From: Bettongia penicillata ogilbyi | Taxonomy: Eukaryota; Chordata; Mammalia; Diprotodontia; Potoroidae | Assembly: GCA_023548195.1 (NCBI GenBank) | Contig: JAJHZJ010000026.1 | Location: forward strand, 3,789,598-3,853,597 | Length of the DNA stretch: 64,000 nucleotides | Direction: 5' to 3' | Part shown: piece by piece, positions 10,945 through 22,099 of the stretch | Numbering within the stretch: position 1 is the stretch's first letter | Layout: every line of letters begins with the position of its first letter | Position numbers and translations under genes: made by a program | The notes under the pieces: generated by a model | What the model was told of the DNA's origin: nothing | Database searches by the model: none | What the model saw: the letters and a program-made list of their open reading frames with translations, nothing else

Positions 10945-11145
10945 TAAGAATCATAGATTTCAAACTAGAAGGGCCCTCAGAGACTGTCTCATTCAACCCT
11001 CTCTTTTTTCATATAAAGAAACTGAGTCCCAGAGAAATCAAATAACTTACTGAAAGTCACATAGATAGTTAAGTGTCAGAGGATGATTTGAATCCACAAC
11101 TGGAAAGTAAGTGTACTTTCCAGTGTACCACAATGTCTCCCTAAG
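10945..11145 (-). repeat. MIR-like SINE
   Basis: Same family as 9,388-9,577: 'atcatagatttcaaactaga', 'gggccctcagagactg', 'gaaactgagtcccagagaaa', 'aaagtcacatagatagttaa' and 'gtgtaccacaatgtctc'. Nearly the whole unit is present. Confidence 0.7.
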
Positions 11146-11443
11146 TGAAAGAGCATTACTTCAGTGTCGGCACCATGTTTATTAACATCCTGTAAGGTTA
11201 GGCACCAGGGAAAAAGGTGAGACTAGGAGAGGAATGGTCTCCAGGGCCTGTTCCTGAAATTCATATATGATGCAATAATATTAAAACATTTAATGAAACT
11301 CTGTTGCATTACTCACATTAGAACTTCCTTTGTTTTCTACAACATTGCCTCTCAAATGGGGTGAGTGTTGTAAAGTTTTGTTAGAAAGTTCGATATTCTC
11401 TTTGGCACATTCTCCTTGTGGATTTTAAAGAGGCATATACAAG

Positions 11444-11650
11444 CTATAACCTTAGTAGTATAGTGAAAAAAAACAGCAATGGACTTGGAGTCAGAAGATC
11501 CAGTGGGTTCAAATTCTAGCTCTACTCTTTTTTGTTCATATGACCTTGAGTAAGTTACTCCATTTCATGAATCTCAGTTTCCTCATTTGTAAATATGTAA
11601 AATAAATAGGTTGGGATAGATGATTTCAAGAGCTCTCAGGGATCTGAATT
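11444..11650 (+). repeat. MIR-type SINE
   Basis: Blocks 'gtagtatagtgaaaa', 'ggacttggagtcagaagatc', 'ggttcaaattctagctctac', 'gaccttgagtaagttactcc' and 'cagtttcctcatttgtaaa' are in MIR order, including the tRNA-like B-box region. Confidence 0.8.
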
Positions 11651-11654
11651 CTGC

Positions 11655-13735
11655 TTTTCATTTTTTGAAAATTACATTTAACCAAAGCAACATTGTAAAA
11701 ATTCCTCTTCTTTTACTCATGAACTGTTTGTCCATTTAATAGATAACCAACAAATTTCTTACCATGTATTAGCAGAATCTTTATAATTTGGTATGATTTG
11801 TGATATAAAGTTCTGCTCCTTTAAGGTGTTATCCTTTCACAGTTTGATGTTGAAAGGGGGAAAATACTTTAATATAAAGAAAATAATTAAATGAACTGGT
11901 AATAGGTTTCTTCTTTCATAGATGAATAGCTTGGTGTCTAAAAGGAATGGAAAATTAACTGTGATTGAATAAGAACTACTAAAATCTCTGTATAAAGATA
12001 CCATTTCCTGATAAGTTGTCATTAGGATGATTTAACAAGAGACAGGAAATGAACAGTGTCTTAAATATAAGGATTTAAGTCACTTTGTAAAAGACATAGG
12101 GTGATGCCAATTTTGTTTGCCAACAGTTTGATGGTTTAAAGGGACTGAAAAGAACTAATTTTTTCTTATTGAAAACTGATGAAATTCAAGAATAATCAAG
12201 AATGTCAAAAATATAGACTTACAGTGGGCTTCTTTGAAAGCACATAATGGCTGAAGATTCAGGATACTAGGGTCCTTCAGCTCATTTGCATCTAACTGTT
12301 TTAAGACATAAGAGGATAAATCACAAGCATTGAAAAATCAAAAACTGTTTGGAGATGATGGGACCATTAAATGAGTTTTTACCTCATAAATGAAAAGTCA
12401 GTCTTTGATGATTGGAAAGTTTTGATTGAAGCCTTGAGTATGCAGGTTAAAGAAGGGTTGAAGTGACCTGTGTAGAGTTCACCAGGAGTGAGAAGTAGCA
12501 GCAGGGGCCAAAACTCAAGTTCCTTTGGAACTTTGAGAAGAAATGTGAGCTAGGGTAGTCACTCAACAGAAAGCTTCACCTATGAAATTCCCGTTTGACT
12601 GAAGAGACATGGGAGACCATTGGAGGAGAGTCTAAGTGTCTGCCATTGTTCTTCTGTACCATTTACAGTGAGTAAGATGCCAGTGAATATGAGTACTTGG
12701 CATTTACAAGTAGGAAGAAGGCTTTTAGAATTGCCTCTGTTGTTCTCTCCAATATGAGAAGAAAAAGCAGAAATTGAAAAGATAGGCTTTATAGCAATTT
12801 TCAGAGAGTTTTCTCACCGCTCTCCCCCCAAAAAAACCAGCTGATTAATTATTGCAGCATCTTAGTAAGTGACTAGTTGGCTGAGCTTATCTGTAGTTCA
12901 AGAGAGAGATACTCTGATGAAGTCTATAGTTCTCCCACTCAAAGCTAGGTAAATCAAGATTTTACTATTTTCTTATTGTCGTTTTAATGGGGAGGGGTAG
13001 GTTAAAAGAATTTGTAATTCTTTGTCAGAGGGCTGAGGATCAGAATGGGAGCATTTATTAGAGAAACAGCTTTATGTGGAGCAGATATTTCTGAAAGAAT
13101 CAGTGACATCAAAGCCTAAATTACAGAGTTGAGAATTATTCCTATTACATGAGTTATCCTAATTTATGTGTTTTCCTGCCCATTTTTCTGCATATGCCCA
13201 TTCCCTATAGATTATTAAGACTCCTTCCTTATGGTTAAATAAATGGTTATTTTTAAGATTTAATAGTGTTGTCACAGTGTGAAGCTGGTTTTGTAAATGG
13301 AAACTCGTTGATGGAGGCTCAAGAACTAAAGTAGCAAGTAATAGGAGTGTATTATCCATAATAATGTTGTTTCTAGGACCCCAAGAGTTTGAAAATGTAA
13401 CCACATGGTAATGGTTCTTTTTTGGGCAACTTGACCTGCCAGTGTCAGAACAGGTTGGGGTGAGCAAGCCAGCTTAGAAAATGCAAAAGTCTTAATAGAC
13501 TCAAGGTCCACATGCCATGTGTGAGAGGTATGATACACATTAACGGAATGGAAACCTTTGCTTGTTTTGTCATTCTGATGTTATAATTGGTTGAATAATC
13601 TATCATTATTGGCAGAAAAATTTGTCCATTATTAGACAAAAATTCTCTTTAGTCTGAGGAAATTTCCTTTTTGAGTTATGCCATTTCAAGTCATAAAGAG
13701 TTCCCATTAGCAGACATGAAGGTATCCATCTAAGA
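11655..13735. other. No recognised feature
   Basis: About 2 kb in which I identify no repeat, RNA or gene. Three overlapping minus-strand frames at 13,159-13,639 are 60-100 codons, have no recognisable domain and no splice context, and are treated as chance. Confidence 0.5.
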
Positions 13736-13740
13736 CTATT

Positions 13741-14500
13741 TGATGAGGGTTGTAAAGAGGGTGTGAGACCCCACAAAAATTGGGGTACCAAAAGCAGGTC
13801 ATCTAGAGAAGAATTCATGAACTCAAGCATTGTTGAAGTCAAGGTAAAGATTTATTATGCTTTTCAGCGGACAAGAGTTCTTATGGAACCTGCAAGTTTA
13901 AAGGGGTACGGGGAAAGTTTATATAGGATATTCTATAGTATCACTTGTGCCAAATATGCTAACTAGATATTTTGGGGGTGGGATTTGGGAGTAGTTAAAG
14001 AGTGGTCAGTTCTTAAAGGAACATGCACTTTTGCTATCTACTGCCCAGGTATTTTACCCAAAATTCATCAGGAAATAGACTAAATGGGAGCTGCCTGGAG
14101 GTATGGTTTTAGGTCTGAAATGTCACTAAGTCAACCAATGATCAGGGTTGACCAAGAAAAACCAGGTTTCTCTCATCAATGTCTTGTTAGGCAAGATTGA
14201 TGTAAGGGGGTATAGGTAGGTCTAAGTCTAGAATACTGATGATTGGTCAGTGAGTAGTAAATGTCATTATGACCCAGTATGCAGTCAGTTCAGTACACAA
14301 CTGGTTTAAACTAATGAGTTCTATAGGTGCAGCTGGCTACTATAGGAGGGAGGGAGATATGGTTGTTGCTAGGGCAGGCTGTGTCCTTGAAGGAGAAATT
14401 GCCTGAGATAGTATTTTGAGACTAGGGAGAAATGTGATTTTTAAAGAGAAATATGATTTTAGAATTGGGGCCCAAGTACATGCACCCAAGCACCCCATCA
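13741..14500 (-). mobile_element. Solitary LTR of an endogenous retrovirus (LTR family 1, copy a)
   Basis: This 760-bp unit has TGATG...CATCA inverted ends. On the minus strand it shows a TATA box (tatataaac, about 13,912-13,920) and an AATAAA signal (13,851-13,856) in the order expected of U3-R. It aligns along its length with the plus-strand copy at 16,847-17,586 and with the 5' half at 37,915-38,310. No retroviral internal sequence flanks it on either side, so it is a solo LTR. I did not find a clear target duplication. Confidence 0.75.
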
Positions 14501-14870
14501 AACCCAGGTAGCAAAGAATTATACTATCCTGAACACTATAGAATTTGTCAAGGCAATTGTGATGGTTGGTATCAAGTTAAACAAACCACTGTGCATGTGT
14601 GAGCCTGAGTGGTTTCCAAGGAAGAATGGATTGACAAATGGAAGTCTGAATTAATAAAGATATTAGACACTAACCATGTTCCACTAAATGGGAAAAGGAA
14701 AAAAAAATTAGACAATCACTGCTTTCAAGTAGTGCATGCATTAATTAAAAAAGATAACAGATAAAAGAAAATTGAACTGTTGGGCCGATAAAAACAATGA
14801 AAGGTGCATTTAGTTACAGCAATGGAGCAAAAGACCTGGAGGTGATTAGGTTAGTGTAATTAAGATAAGG

Positions 14871-15112
14871 GTGTTCAGTCCAGTTCAACTCTCCATGACC
14901 AGTTCGGGGTTTTCCTAGAAAAGATACTGGAATGTTTTTGCCATTTCCTTCTTCATCTCAGTTTTACAGATGAGGAACTGAGGCAAACAGGGTTAAGTGA
15001 CTGGCACAGGGTCACATATCTAGTAAATGTCCAAGGCCAGATTTGAATTCACAAAGACAAATCTTCCTAGATTTTAAGCCCAGTGCTCTACCCACTGTAC
15101 CACCTAAACATC
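14871..15112 (-). mobile_element. Marsupial CORE-SINE, nearly complete
   Basis: On the minus strand the order is a tRNA-like 5' end ('ggtggtacagtgggtagag'), 'gaattcaaatctggccttg', the core 'gtgaccctgtgccagtcac', then 'ctgtaaaactgagatgaag', 'gaaggaaatggc' and the 3' block at 14,871-14,920. It is the fuller version of the fragment at 7,812-7,936. Confidence 0.8.
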
Positions 15113-15174
15113 AGAGCAGTTGATAAAGTCTGTTAGTTCTCTATCTCATCTCCTTTTTCTCAAAGAATAGAATC

Positions 15175-15715
15175 CTTGATTTCTATCTTGATCAATAGAC
15201 ATCTGTTAAGTGTCTATTATGCACCAAGCACTATGCTTATCACTGGGCTATAAAGAAAGATAAAGCACAGTGTCTGCAGTCAAAGAGCTCACAATCTAAC
15301 TAGAGAGAGAACAGGCAAACAACCATATGTAAACAAGCAGTATACAGGATAAATTTGAAATAATCAAGAGGGAAGGCACTAGAATTAAAAAGGACTGAGA
15401 AAGACTTTCTAGGATTTCTGAGGGATTTTAGCTGGGACTTGTAGGAAGCCAGGAGTCAGAGGAGGGAGACATTTCCAAGTACAGCAGACAACCAGTGAAA
15501 ATGCCTGGAGTAGGAAGGCAGAATGACATTAAGGAGACCAGAGTATATTGGGGAGGAGAGTGTGAGAAAGGTTGTGAAGGACATTGAACACCAAACAATA
15601 TTTTATATTTGGTCGTAGAGTTGATAGAGAAGCATTGGAGTTTATTGAGTAGGCAAGTGGTGTGGTCAAACCTGAGCTTCAAGAAGGTCACTTTGACAGC
15701 TGCAGCCCTGGAAAA
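15175..15715 (+). repeat. Ancient L2-type repeat, long copy 2
   Basis: Ordered blocks match the copy at 5,842-6,535: 'aagtgtctattatgcacc', 'caaagagctcacaatctaac', 'gaaagactttctaggatttc', 'aaggttgtgaaggacattg', 'gcattggagtttattgagta' and 'gaaggtcactttgacagctg'. It is a well-spread therian repeat. The class is uncertain. Confidence 0.5.
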
Positions 15716-15939
15716 GGTTGGATATCCCCAGTGATGGCTTTGTATTTGCCCATCCATCGCAAGTTGGTTCTAGGAGAGTCTTGAGCCAGGAGAGGTAGAA
15801 ATATTTGTCTCTTAGTTCTACATGTCATTTTGTTTTAATGATTGGAAGGTCATCAAAGTTATTTCTGTTACATAGATATTGTCAAAGAAACTTCATGATT
15901 ATTTATAAAATCAGTTGCCACGTTTTGTGCTCAAAACCT

Positions 15940-16060
15940 CTAGCATGCCTCTACTTCTCTTTACTTTTACATAGTGACTCTAGGTTAGGCCCTCATTATC
16001 TGTCATCTAGACTCCTAATTTATCTCCCAGCATCCAAATTTAAAGTCTATTATTTATTTT
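15940..16060 (+). repeat. L2-type LINE fragment
   Basis: The 'ggccctcattatctgtcatc' and 'ctcctaatttatctcccagc' blocks match a familiar therian repeat spacing (ending LINE-like RT sequence). It is short and diverged. Confidence 0.35.
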
Positions 16061-16254
16061 CCTTTTCATAGGGAGCAATTCAAGATGAAAAGGGGGAAAA
16101 GGCATTTTCAAGTAAATGAATATATCTTTATTAATGGACAAATTGTCAAATTGCATAAGATATTTCCACCAGTATCAATGCACATTTTGATACTAATATG
16201 AGTCAAAAAAGAACTTTCTTTTAATATAAGCTCCTAAAATATGTGTATGAAGAA

Positions 16255-16712
16255 ATAAAGCTTTTATACTGAAAAACCTGGAAAGACTTACATGATCTGA
16301 TTCAAAGTGAAGTGAGCAGAACCAGGAGAACATTATACACCGTAATAGCAATAATGTATGATGATCGACTGTGAATGATGTTAGTTGTTCTCAACAAGAG
16401 AGAACTCCTTCCAAAGAACCATTCACCTCCAAAGGGTGGAGCCACTGGAGCTGGAATGCAGATAGAAGCATACTTTTAAAAAAATTTTTCTCTATTTAAA
16501 AAAAAAATTGATCCATGTTTTCTTTGAAAACATGACTAATATGCAAATATATTTTTTATGACTGAACATCTATAACCTGCATTAATTTGCTTGTCTTCTC
16601 AATAATTAGAAAAGGGGAGGAAAAGGAGGAAAAGAATTTGTAATTCAGAATATTTTTAAAGTTAAAAACTGTTTTTGCATATTATTGGAATTTTTTTTTT
16701 TAAAAAAGACTA
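16255..16712 (+). mobile_element. L1 3' UTR fragment
   Basis: Plus-strand L1 3' end: 'ctggaaagacttacatgat', 'gaagtgagcagaaccaggag', 'cacctccaaagggtggag', 'gaaaacatgactaatatgc', the G-rich 'aaaaggggaggaaaaggagg' tract and a terminal 'tttttgcatattattgg' block, ending in a homopolymer. It is 5'-truncated. Confidence 0.75.
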
Positions 16713-16846
16713 CAAAGAGGTCAAGGTCCTTCTTGAGAATTATAGAGCTGAAGCATGATGTGAAGTGAAGGTGGTAAAACTAAGAAAATGAGAAATCATA
16801 TAAACATTTGGAGACTGAGTCATGAGTGAAAAAAGCACTGCAGATT

Positions 16847-17586
16847 TGATGGGATTGAGGGGGTACTTGAGTGCCTGTGCTTGGACCCCAAATCTAAAAT
16901 CACATTCCTCTCTAAAACTATTTCTCCCTAGCCTCGAAAACACTGTCTCTGACAATTTTTCCCCATCCCGAGGACAGCATGCCCTACCAAAAACATTTAT
17001 CTCCCTGATACAGCAGCCAGCTGCACCTATAGAATTTATTACTTTGAACCAGCTGTGTACTGGCTGAACTGGCCGTTTACTGGGTCATGAAGATATTTAT
17101 TGCTCACTGACCTATCATATGTCTCCCAGACTTAGACGTGTATACTCTTTTATGTTCATCTTATCTAACAAGACATTGATGATGAGAAGCCTGGGTATTT
17201 CTCACTCAGCCCCGACCATTAGTTGACTTAACTCTTGACCTAAAATCATACCTTCCTGTAGCCCACCCTGATTATTTCCCCAACTACTCTGGGTAAAATA
17301 CTTACATAGTAGTTACTAAAAGTGCATGTTCCTTTAAGAACTGGCCACTCCTAATCCTCTCCTGAATCACTAGTTAGCATTTTGGCACACCTCATACTAT
17401 AGTTTAACTTATATAAACTCTGCCTCTACCCTCTTTCAAATTGCAGGTTCCCTAAGAACTCTTGGGCACTGAAAAAAATAACAATACCACCTTGGCTTCA
17501 AGAATGTTTGAGTCTGTGAATTCATTCCAGATGGCCCTCCTCTGCACTCCAATTTTTGGTGGGATCCCCCTTCCCAACTCTCATCA
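16847..17586 (+). mobile_element. Solitary LTR of an endogenous retrovirus (LTR family 1, copy b)
   Basis: A 740-bp plus-strand copy of the LTR at 13,741-14,500, with TGATG...CATCA ends and a TATA box (tatataaac, 17,410-17,418). The AATAAA of copy a is replaced here by an A-rich but altered stretch (about 17,471-17,485). It faces the opposite way to copy a. The DNA between them holds SINE, L2 and L1 pieces and no gag/pol/env, so the two are separate solo LTRs and not the ends of one provirus. Confidence 0.75.
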
Positions 17587-17732
17587 GGATGATTTGAGGA
17601 AGTTATACATTTTTAAGCAAAATGTATATGACAGTCAGGAGTTTCTCAATTGAGCCATTGAACAGAGGCTAGTAAGAGTCACTGCAGCAACACCAGAAGG
17701 AAAAACAAAGGGGTTTTAGTTCTGGGTGGGTT

Positions 17733-17962
17733 AGTGAAGTAGGTGATGCAACGATTTAGCACTAGACTTGGAGAAAGGAAGACTTGAATTCAAATATGAC
17801 CCTAGGGCAAGTCAATTAAACCTGTTTGCCCCAGTTTCCTCCTCTCTAAAATGGGGATAGTAGTGCTTACCTACCCAGGTTATTGTGAGGATTCAAAGAG
17901 ATTAAATGCTTCGCACAGTGCCTGCTATATAAATGTTAGGTATCCTTACAGTTATTATTATT
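17733..17962 (+). repeat. MIR-type SINE
   Basis: Blocks 'atttagcactagacttgg', 'cttgaattcaaatatgacc', 'gggcaagtcaattaaacctg', 'agtttcctcctctctaaaa', 'ttgtgaggattcaaagagat' and 'atataaatgttaggtat' give a nearly complete MIR. Confidence 0.85.
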
Positions 17963-18689
17963 TCTAATTAAAAGGGATTAAAGACTTTCAGTAGAGAAGA
18001 AAAGAGGATTTCCCAAAAATATGTTGATAATGTGTTGAATGGATCAGTAACATGGAGTCTGTGGTCTTTTAAATTATCCTATGCACATGAATTTTTTTCC
18101 CTCATGTACTTCCCTACCAGGTTTGGGAAAAAAAAGTGTGTGTCACTCTTCACCATAGCTATAAAATGCATTAATGTAAGAGTGTGATCTAGATTTATAT
18201 GTGTGTATTGTGATATACCTTATTATTTATGTATTAGTTTAAATATATCAGTTTTTTTATAATATTATTTCTTTTATCTTATAATTAAGTAAATACATAC
18301 TGTAAAAGTAAAAACATAACTATCTAATTATTGTGAGTAGTTGATTGTAGAAATAGAATACATTGAGTGGGAACTCGGGAGCTAGAGCAGAGAATAGAGG
18401 AAGTGTATTCACATCAACAGGGCTACTGTGAAGACCCTAAAAAAGTTTGGATGTAATAATCATGTGATGGTGTTCTGTCTCTGGGAACTTAAGATTTCTA
18501 ACGATCAAGAAAGTTAGAAGAGTAAGGAAAACTGAGAGAAGTGTTGCGTATTTCACATACTCAGTCACTGGTAGTGTGAACATTAAAATGGTATTGGATG
18601 GTATTCCTCTGTAATGCAATATTTATGGGATTACATTATGGGGGGCATTGGAAGAGACCACAGAACTCATTATTGTCATTAACTGGGCT

Positions 18690-18815
18690 TTCCCCATTGT
18701 TTATAGTAGAATATAAATCCTTTAAGGGAAGGGTGTATCTCACTTTTGAATTTTCTGCTAGCTACTAGAAGTAGCTATACGAAGTAGGTACTTTAAAAAT
18801 ACTTCATTTTTTTTT
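18690..18815 (+). repeat. L2 3' end fragment
   Basis: 'aatcctttaagggaagggtg' followed by 'ctagctactagaagtagc' and 'gtaggtactttaaaaatac' resembles the L2 3' UTR motif series (length-rich, ending in an age-of-tail block). Diverged. Confidence 0.4.
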
Positions 18816-18899
18816 GTTTGTTTTTTAGTTTTAGTATACATATCAAGAAACTTGTTTGAGACTGGTAGCATTTTGCCCCATCAAATTAGATGCCTCCCT

Positions 18900-20620
18900 C
18901 CACCCAAACCAACAAATAGCAATAATGAGATTTGTTATTTTTTGTTTCTTTCACCCAGTTATGTGACTGTAAGCATTTGTTGTCTCAAAGTAGCATTTGT
19001 TTAAAAAAAAAAAGCTCTTTGGTTTTCTTCTTATGGCTTCATCAAAGAAGTCCTTGCTTGCTGTATATGCAGATTATTCTCATTAAAATTTAGTCAAGAT
19101 CAAAAAGTAGTCATATGGTTCAGTAGACATTGACAATTTCTCCATCACCTTGTTTTGATAAAAATAGAGCAGTTGGAAGCATGTGCTAGCCTCTCCTCTT
19201 TAAGATGTCTTGGGGAGCAATGCTTTCAAAAGTTTGCATACTTTATCACAGATTTCCTCTGCATATACTTGGATCGCTACACCTGCTCTTACTCAGTTTG
19301 CTTAAAAACCTTTTCTATGTTATTTAGCACATCAAGAATTGTGACTTTAGAAGCCAAATGTAATAATAACTCTGATGTCATTGACAAAGTTTGTTATAGA
19401 AATATTTATAGAGCTTTTTTCATTTTTCCTATGTTCATATACTACTTTTAGATTAATTCTTAAATGTTGTGGGTGTGATATGATATAATTGATTGTCCCA
19501 CTAAACTTTCAGTAACTTTTTTTCATTCTATTGCATCTCCCCTTTGTATGAGAATCAGAAGCATAACATATTTTGCTTATCATTTTCACCTCTTCCTCCA
19601 TAAGATTTTCAAAATGTTTATGTACCAAGTAAGTATGGCCTTGTACCTCAGCCTGTCAAGAATATCAAATCTTTGTTTCTGATGGTGTTGAAGTTCTTTT
19701 GTGCTCCTAACTATGGTACCGGACTTTCATCAATTAAACTTGCCTGGTAACTGATGTCATTCTATGCTGGGTTTTTTAATTCTTCATTTCATTGTCCAGT
19801 TTGGTATTGATTTTAATCTTTGTTTTAACAAGTTGATAGTTTGAACATATATAGACACCTGATTCAGATATGATTCCCACAACTGAAACGAGCTTTTCTT
19901 CTTGATTAAGGTATAATGAGTTTGTATTTGTGCTCATTGCTATTCAAAAACCTTCATATTCAGACCTTTCTGGAGCTCTTATAAAAGAAACTATTCATGA
20001 TAAGTAGATTTGAGTTTTCTATGCAGTCTATAGAACTCTAGCTTTGGTTTTTTTTTTTTTAATTTTGAACAATTTTGGACATATTTTTTACCATCTTACC
20101 TTATGCTCATCTTTGCACTGAAGTTATTCAATATTAAAATATTTGTGAATTGAATTTGAAGGATCTTGTCAACTTCATGGCATAATTTCTCTACCTTTTC
20201 AATAGCTATGTGCATATAAGCTGTAATTATTTTCATAATCATTTTATGCATGTTCATTATGAGTACTTAGGAGACGAGATTACTAAACATTCCAAGAAAG
20301 CATAATTCTTTTTGCCTCTGAAGGCAAAATCAAATCAATATCACTAGTTCCTGTATTTGCCTTTTCTTGGATAATCTAAGAGTCATCCATCCATTTAGTT
20401 GCAGCTGCATTTTAAGCTTCTGATTTTCTTTATGGTAAGAAATGTCTAGATTGTTATAATTTGTTTTCTCTTGTCATGTCTCCTACTTATTGATCATTGG
20501 ACAAGCATCTCATATTTAGAGTACCAGTACTTAAATTAATATTTACAGACAATTTGAAAATTGAGTCTTAACACCTCCTTCTTCATTTTATCTTTCTTAT
20601 CCTGCCAGTATTACTGTAGA
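18900..20620 (-). mobile_element. Very decayed RTE-like LINE (endonuclease region)
   Basis: On the minus strand, fragments read like the APE endonuclease of an RTE LINE: KVEKLCHEVDKILQ (about 20,160-20,210), an ILNNFSAK stretch where GDFNAK is usual, a DGKKYV stretch, and KINTKLD followed by KKPSIE (about 19,760-19,830). Stops are frequent and frames shift. The outer limits are guesses; 19,560-20,480 is the best-supported part. It is not the same family as the RTE copies at 1,267 and 45,134. Confidence 0.4.
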
Positions 20621-20680
20621 AAAGGGATGTAGAAAACCAGAAACAATTTCCCATTTCTCTTTGCTTCATGGCTTGAAATA

Positions 20681-20878
20681 CGGGTGGGGAACCTGTGGTC
20701 CTGAGACCATATATAGCCTTTTTAGTCATTTGGTGCAGCCTTTTGAATGAGTCGAAATTTTTCAGAATAAATCCTTTTAATAAGGGGATGTTTTTCTGTG
20801 AAGTTTGGATTCAAAGGTCTACATTTGAATACCTAGAGGACCACATGTGGTATCAAGGGTGCAAGTTCCCCACCCTTT
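20681..20878. mobile_element. Palindromic non-autonomous hAT-type element (MITE)
   Basis: The left end 'cgggtggggaacctgtgg' is answered by the right end 'caagttccccaccc' as an inverted repeat. The inverted match continues inward (aaatttttcagaataaat against tgaagtttggattcaaag), so most of the 198 bp can fold back on itself. GTGGGGAAC termini are typical of hAT elements in therians. An exact 8-bp duplication is not clear. Confidence 0.7.
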
Positions 20879-21059
20879 TAACACATACAAGGAGTTCATC
20901 ACCATGCAGCTAGTCTATTGTGAGGGTCCTACCTCCCTTTGTCTACCCTAACCTCCAGAAGGCAGATACAGATTGCTTGTGTATAGTACCCCTAAATTAT
21001 AAACTTTTGCTCTGCTGGCGTAACCTGTAAGAAATCAGTTTCATTTCAATGCCATGGTG

Positions 21060-21237
21060 AGTCATTACAGTAGGCCTTGTGGAAGTATGGCTATTCTCAT
21101 TCTATACTTAAAGAAACTGAAATAGAGACATTAAATGACTTCATCAGGGTCACGCAGCTGAACTCCTCAATCTGGGATCAGTCTTTTGTTTTTAAATCTA
21201 TTACTTTCTAATATGCCACACAGTCTCTCATTTAATG
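21060..21237 (-). repeat. MIR-type SINE
   Basis: Minus-strand MIR blocks: 'aaagaaactgaaatagagac', 'catcagggtcacgcagctga', 'ctgggatcagtcttttg' and 'aatatgccacacagtct'. Confidence 0.6.
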
Positions 21238-21704
21238 TATTTGGTTCACAATTTCCTTATCCATATAATGAAGAAGCTAGTTTGTAGCTAAATTATCTTA
21301 TAGCTAAAAGTTATTCTCTGTGCCTCAATGTTTCCGTTCTTCATCAGAATAAGCTATAACATTGAGGTGAATTTGAAATAATTGACTGAGCTCAAAATGA
21401 AAGTGTCCTTGATTTGAAAGTCATATTTGGCAGTCATTCTATTTTTTTTTTTTTCAAACTGCCTTGGTATACAAGCCATAAGGGACAATCAGTCAAGTAA
21501 ACTATATTCCATAGTTCTTTAGTATTAGATGGGGCATTTTTCTTCATGACACCTAAAGTTCTTTCAGTCCCATAGGAAGCATATAAAAATAATATGACTA
21601 AATGTTGCTAAATCCAACAACCAAGTTTTACATTGAGGCTTTGGAGAAAACTTATATTTGGTTCTTCGATTCATGCTCATTGTTTTTAATCACATTATTC
21701 TATT

Positions 21705-21840
21705 ACTTGTCAATTTCAATTAAATTCAACAAATATTGCTTGAGCACCTTTTATATGCTTAGTACTCTAACAGTTACTCTGATGAATACAAAAGAAGTGT
21801 AAGACATATTTCTGCCTCAATGATCTAAATCTTATCGACA
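21705..21840 (+). repeat. L2-type fragment
   Basis: 'aattcaacaaatattgctt' and 'gagcaccttttatatgctta' with 'cctcaatgatctaaatctta' follow the same block order as the opening of the repeats at 5,842 and 15,175. Confidence 0.45.
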
Positions 21841-21889
21841 CGGAAGTAGCATAGAGGTAACTTCAGACAACAAAAGATTTTAGGGAAGG

Positions 21890-22095
21890 GAGAGTTTCCT
21901 GTGAAATGGATTGAATGATATCCTAGAAAGACTTACTGGGCTATAGGTTTTGAGACCAACTCCCATTTCTACTACCAAGTTGCTTTATGACCTTAGATAA
22001 TTCACTTCAATTTCCTTGGACTCAAGTTTCCTTCTCTGAAAAATGGAACAGCAGGAATAATAAAAGCTACCTTCTAGTCTTAAAATTGTATGATC
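21890..22095 (+). repeat. MIR-type SINE
   Basis: Diverged MIR: 'ttttgagaccaactcccatt', 'gctttatgaccttagataat', 'caagtttccttctctgaaaa' and 'aataataaaagctacctt'. Confidence 0.55.
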
Positions 22096-22099
22096 TAAC

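Noticed and set aside
13741..17586. One provirus flanked by two LTRs
   Set aside because: LTRs of one provirus are direct repeats. These are inverted, and the interval holds a CORE-SINE, L2 and L1 but no gag, pol or env.
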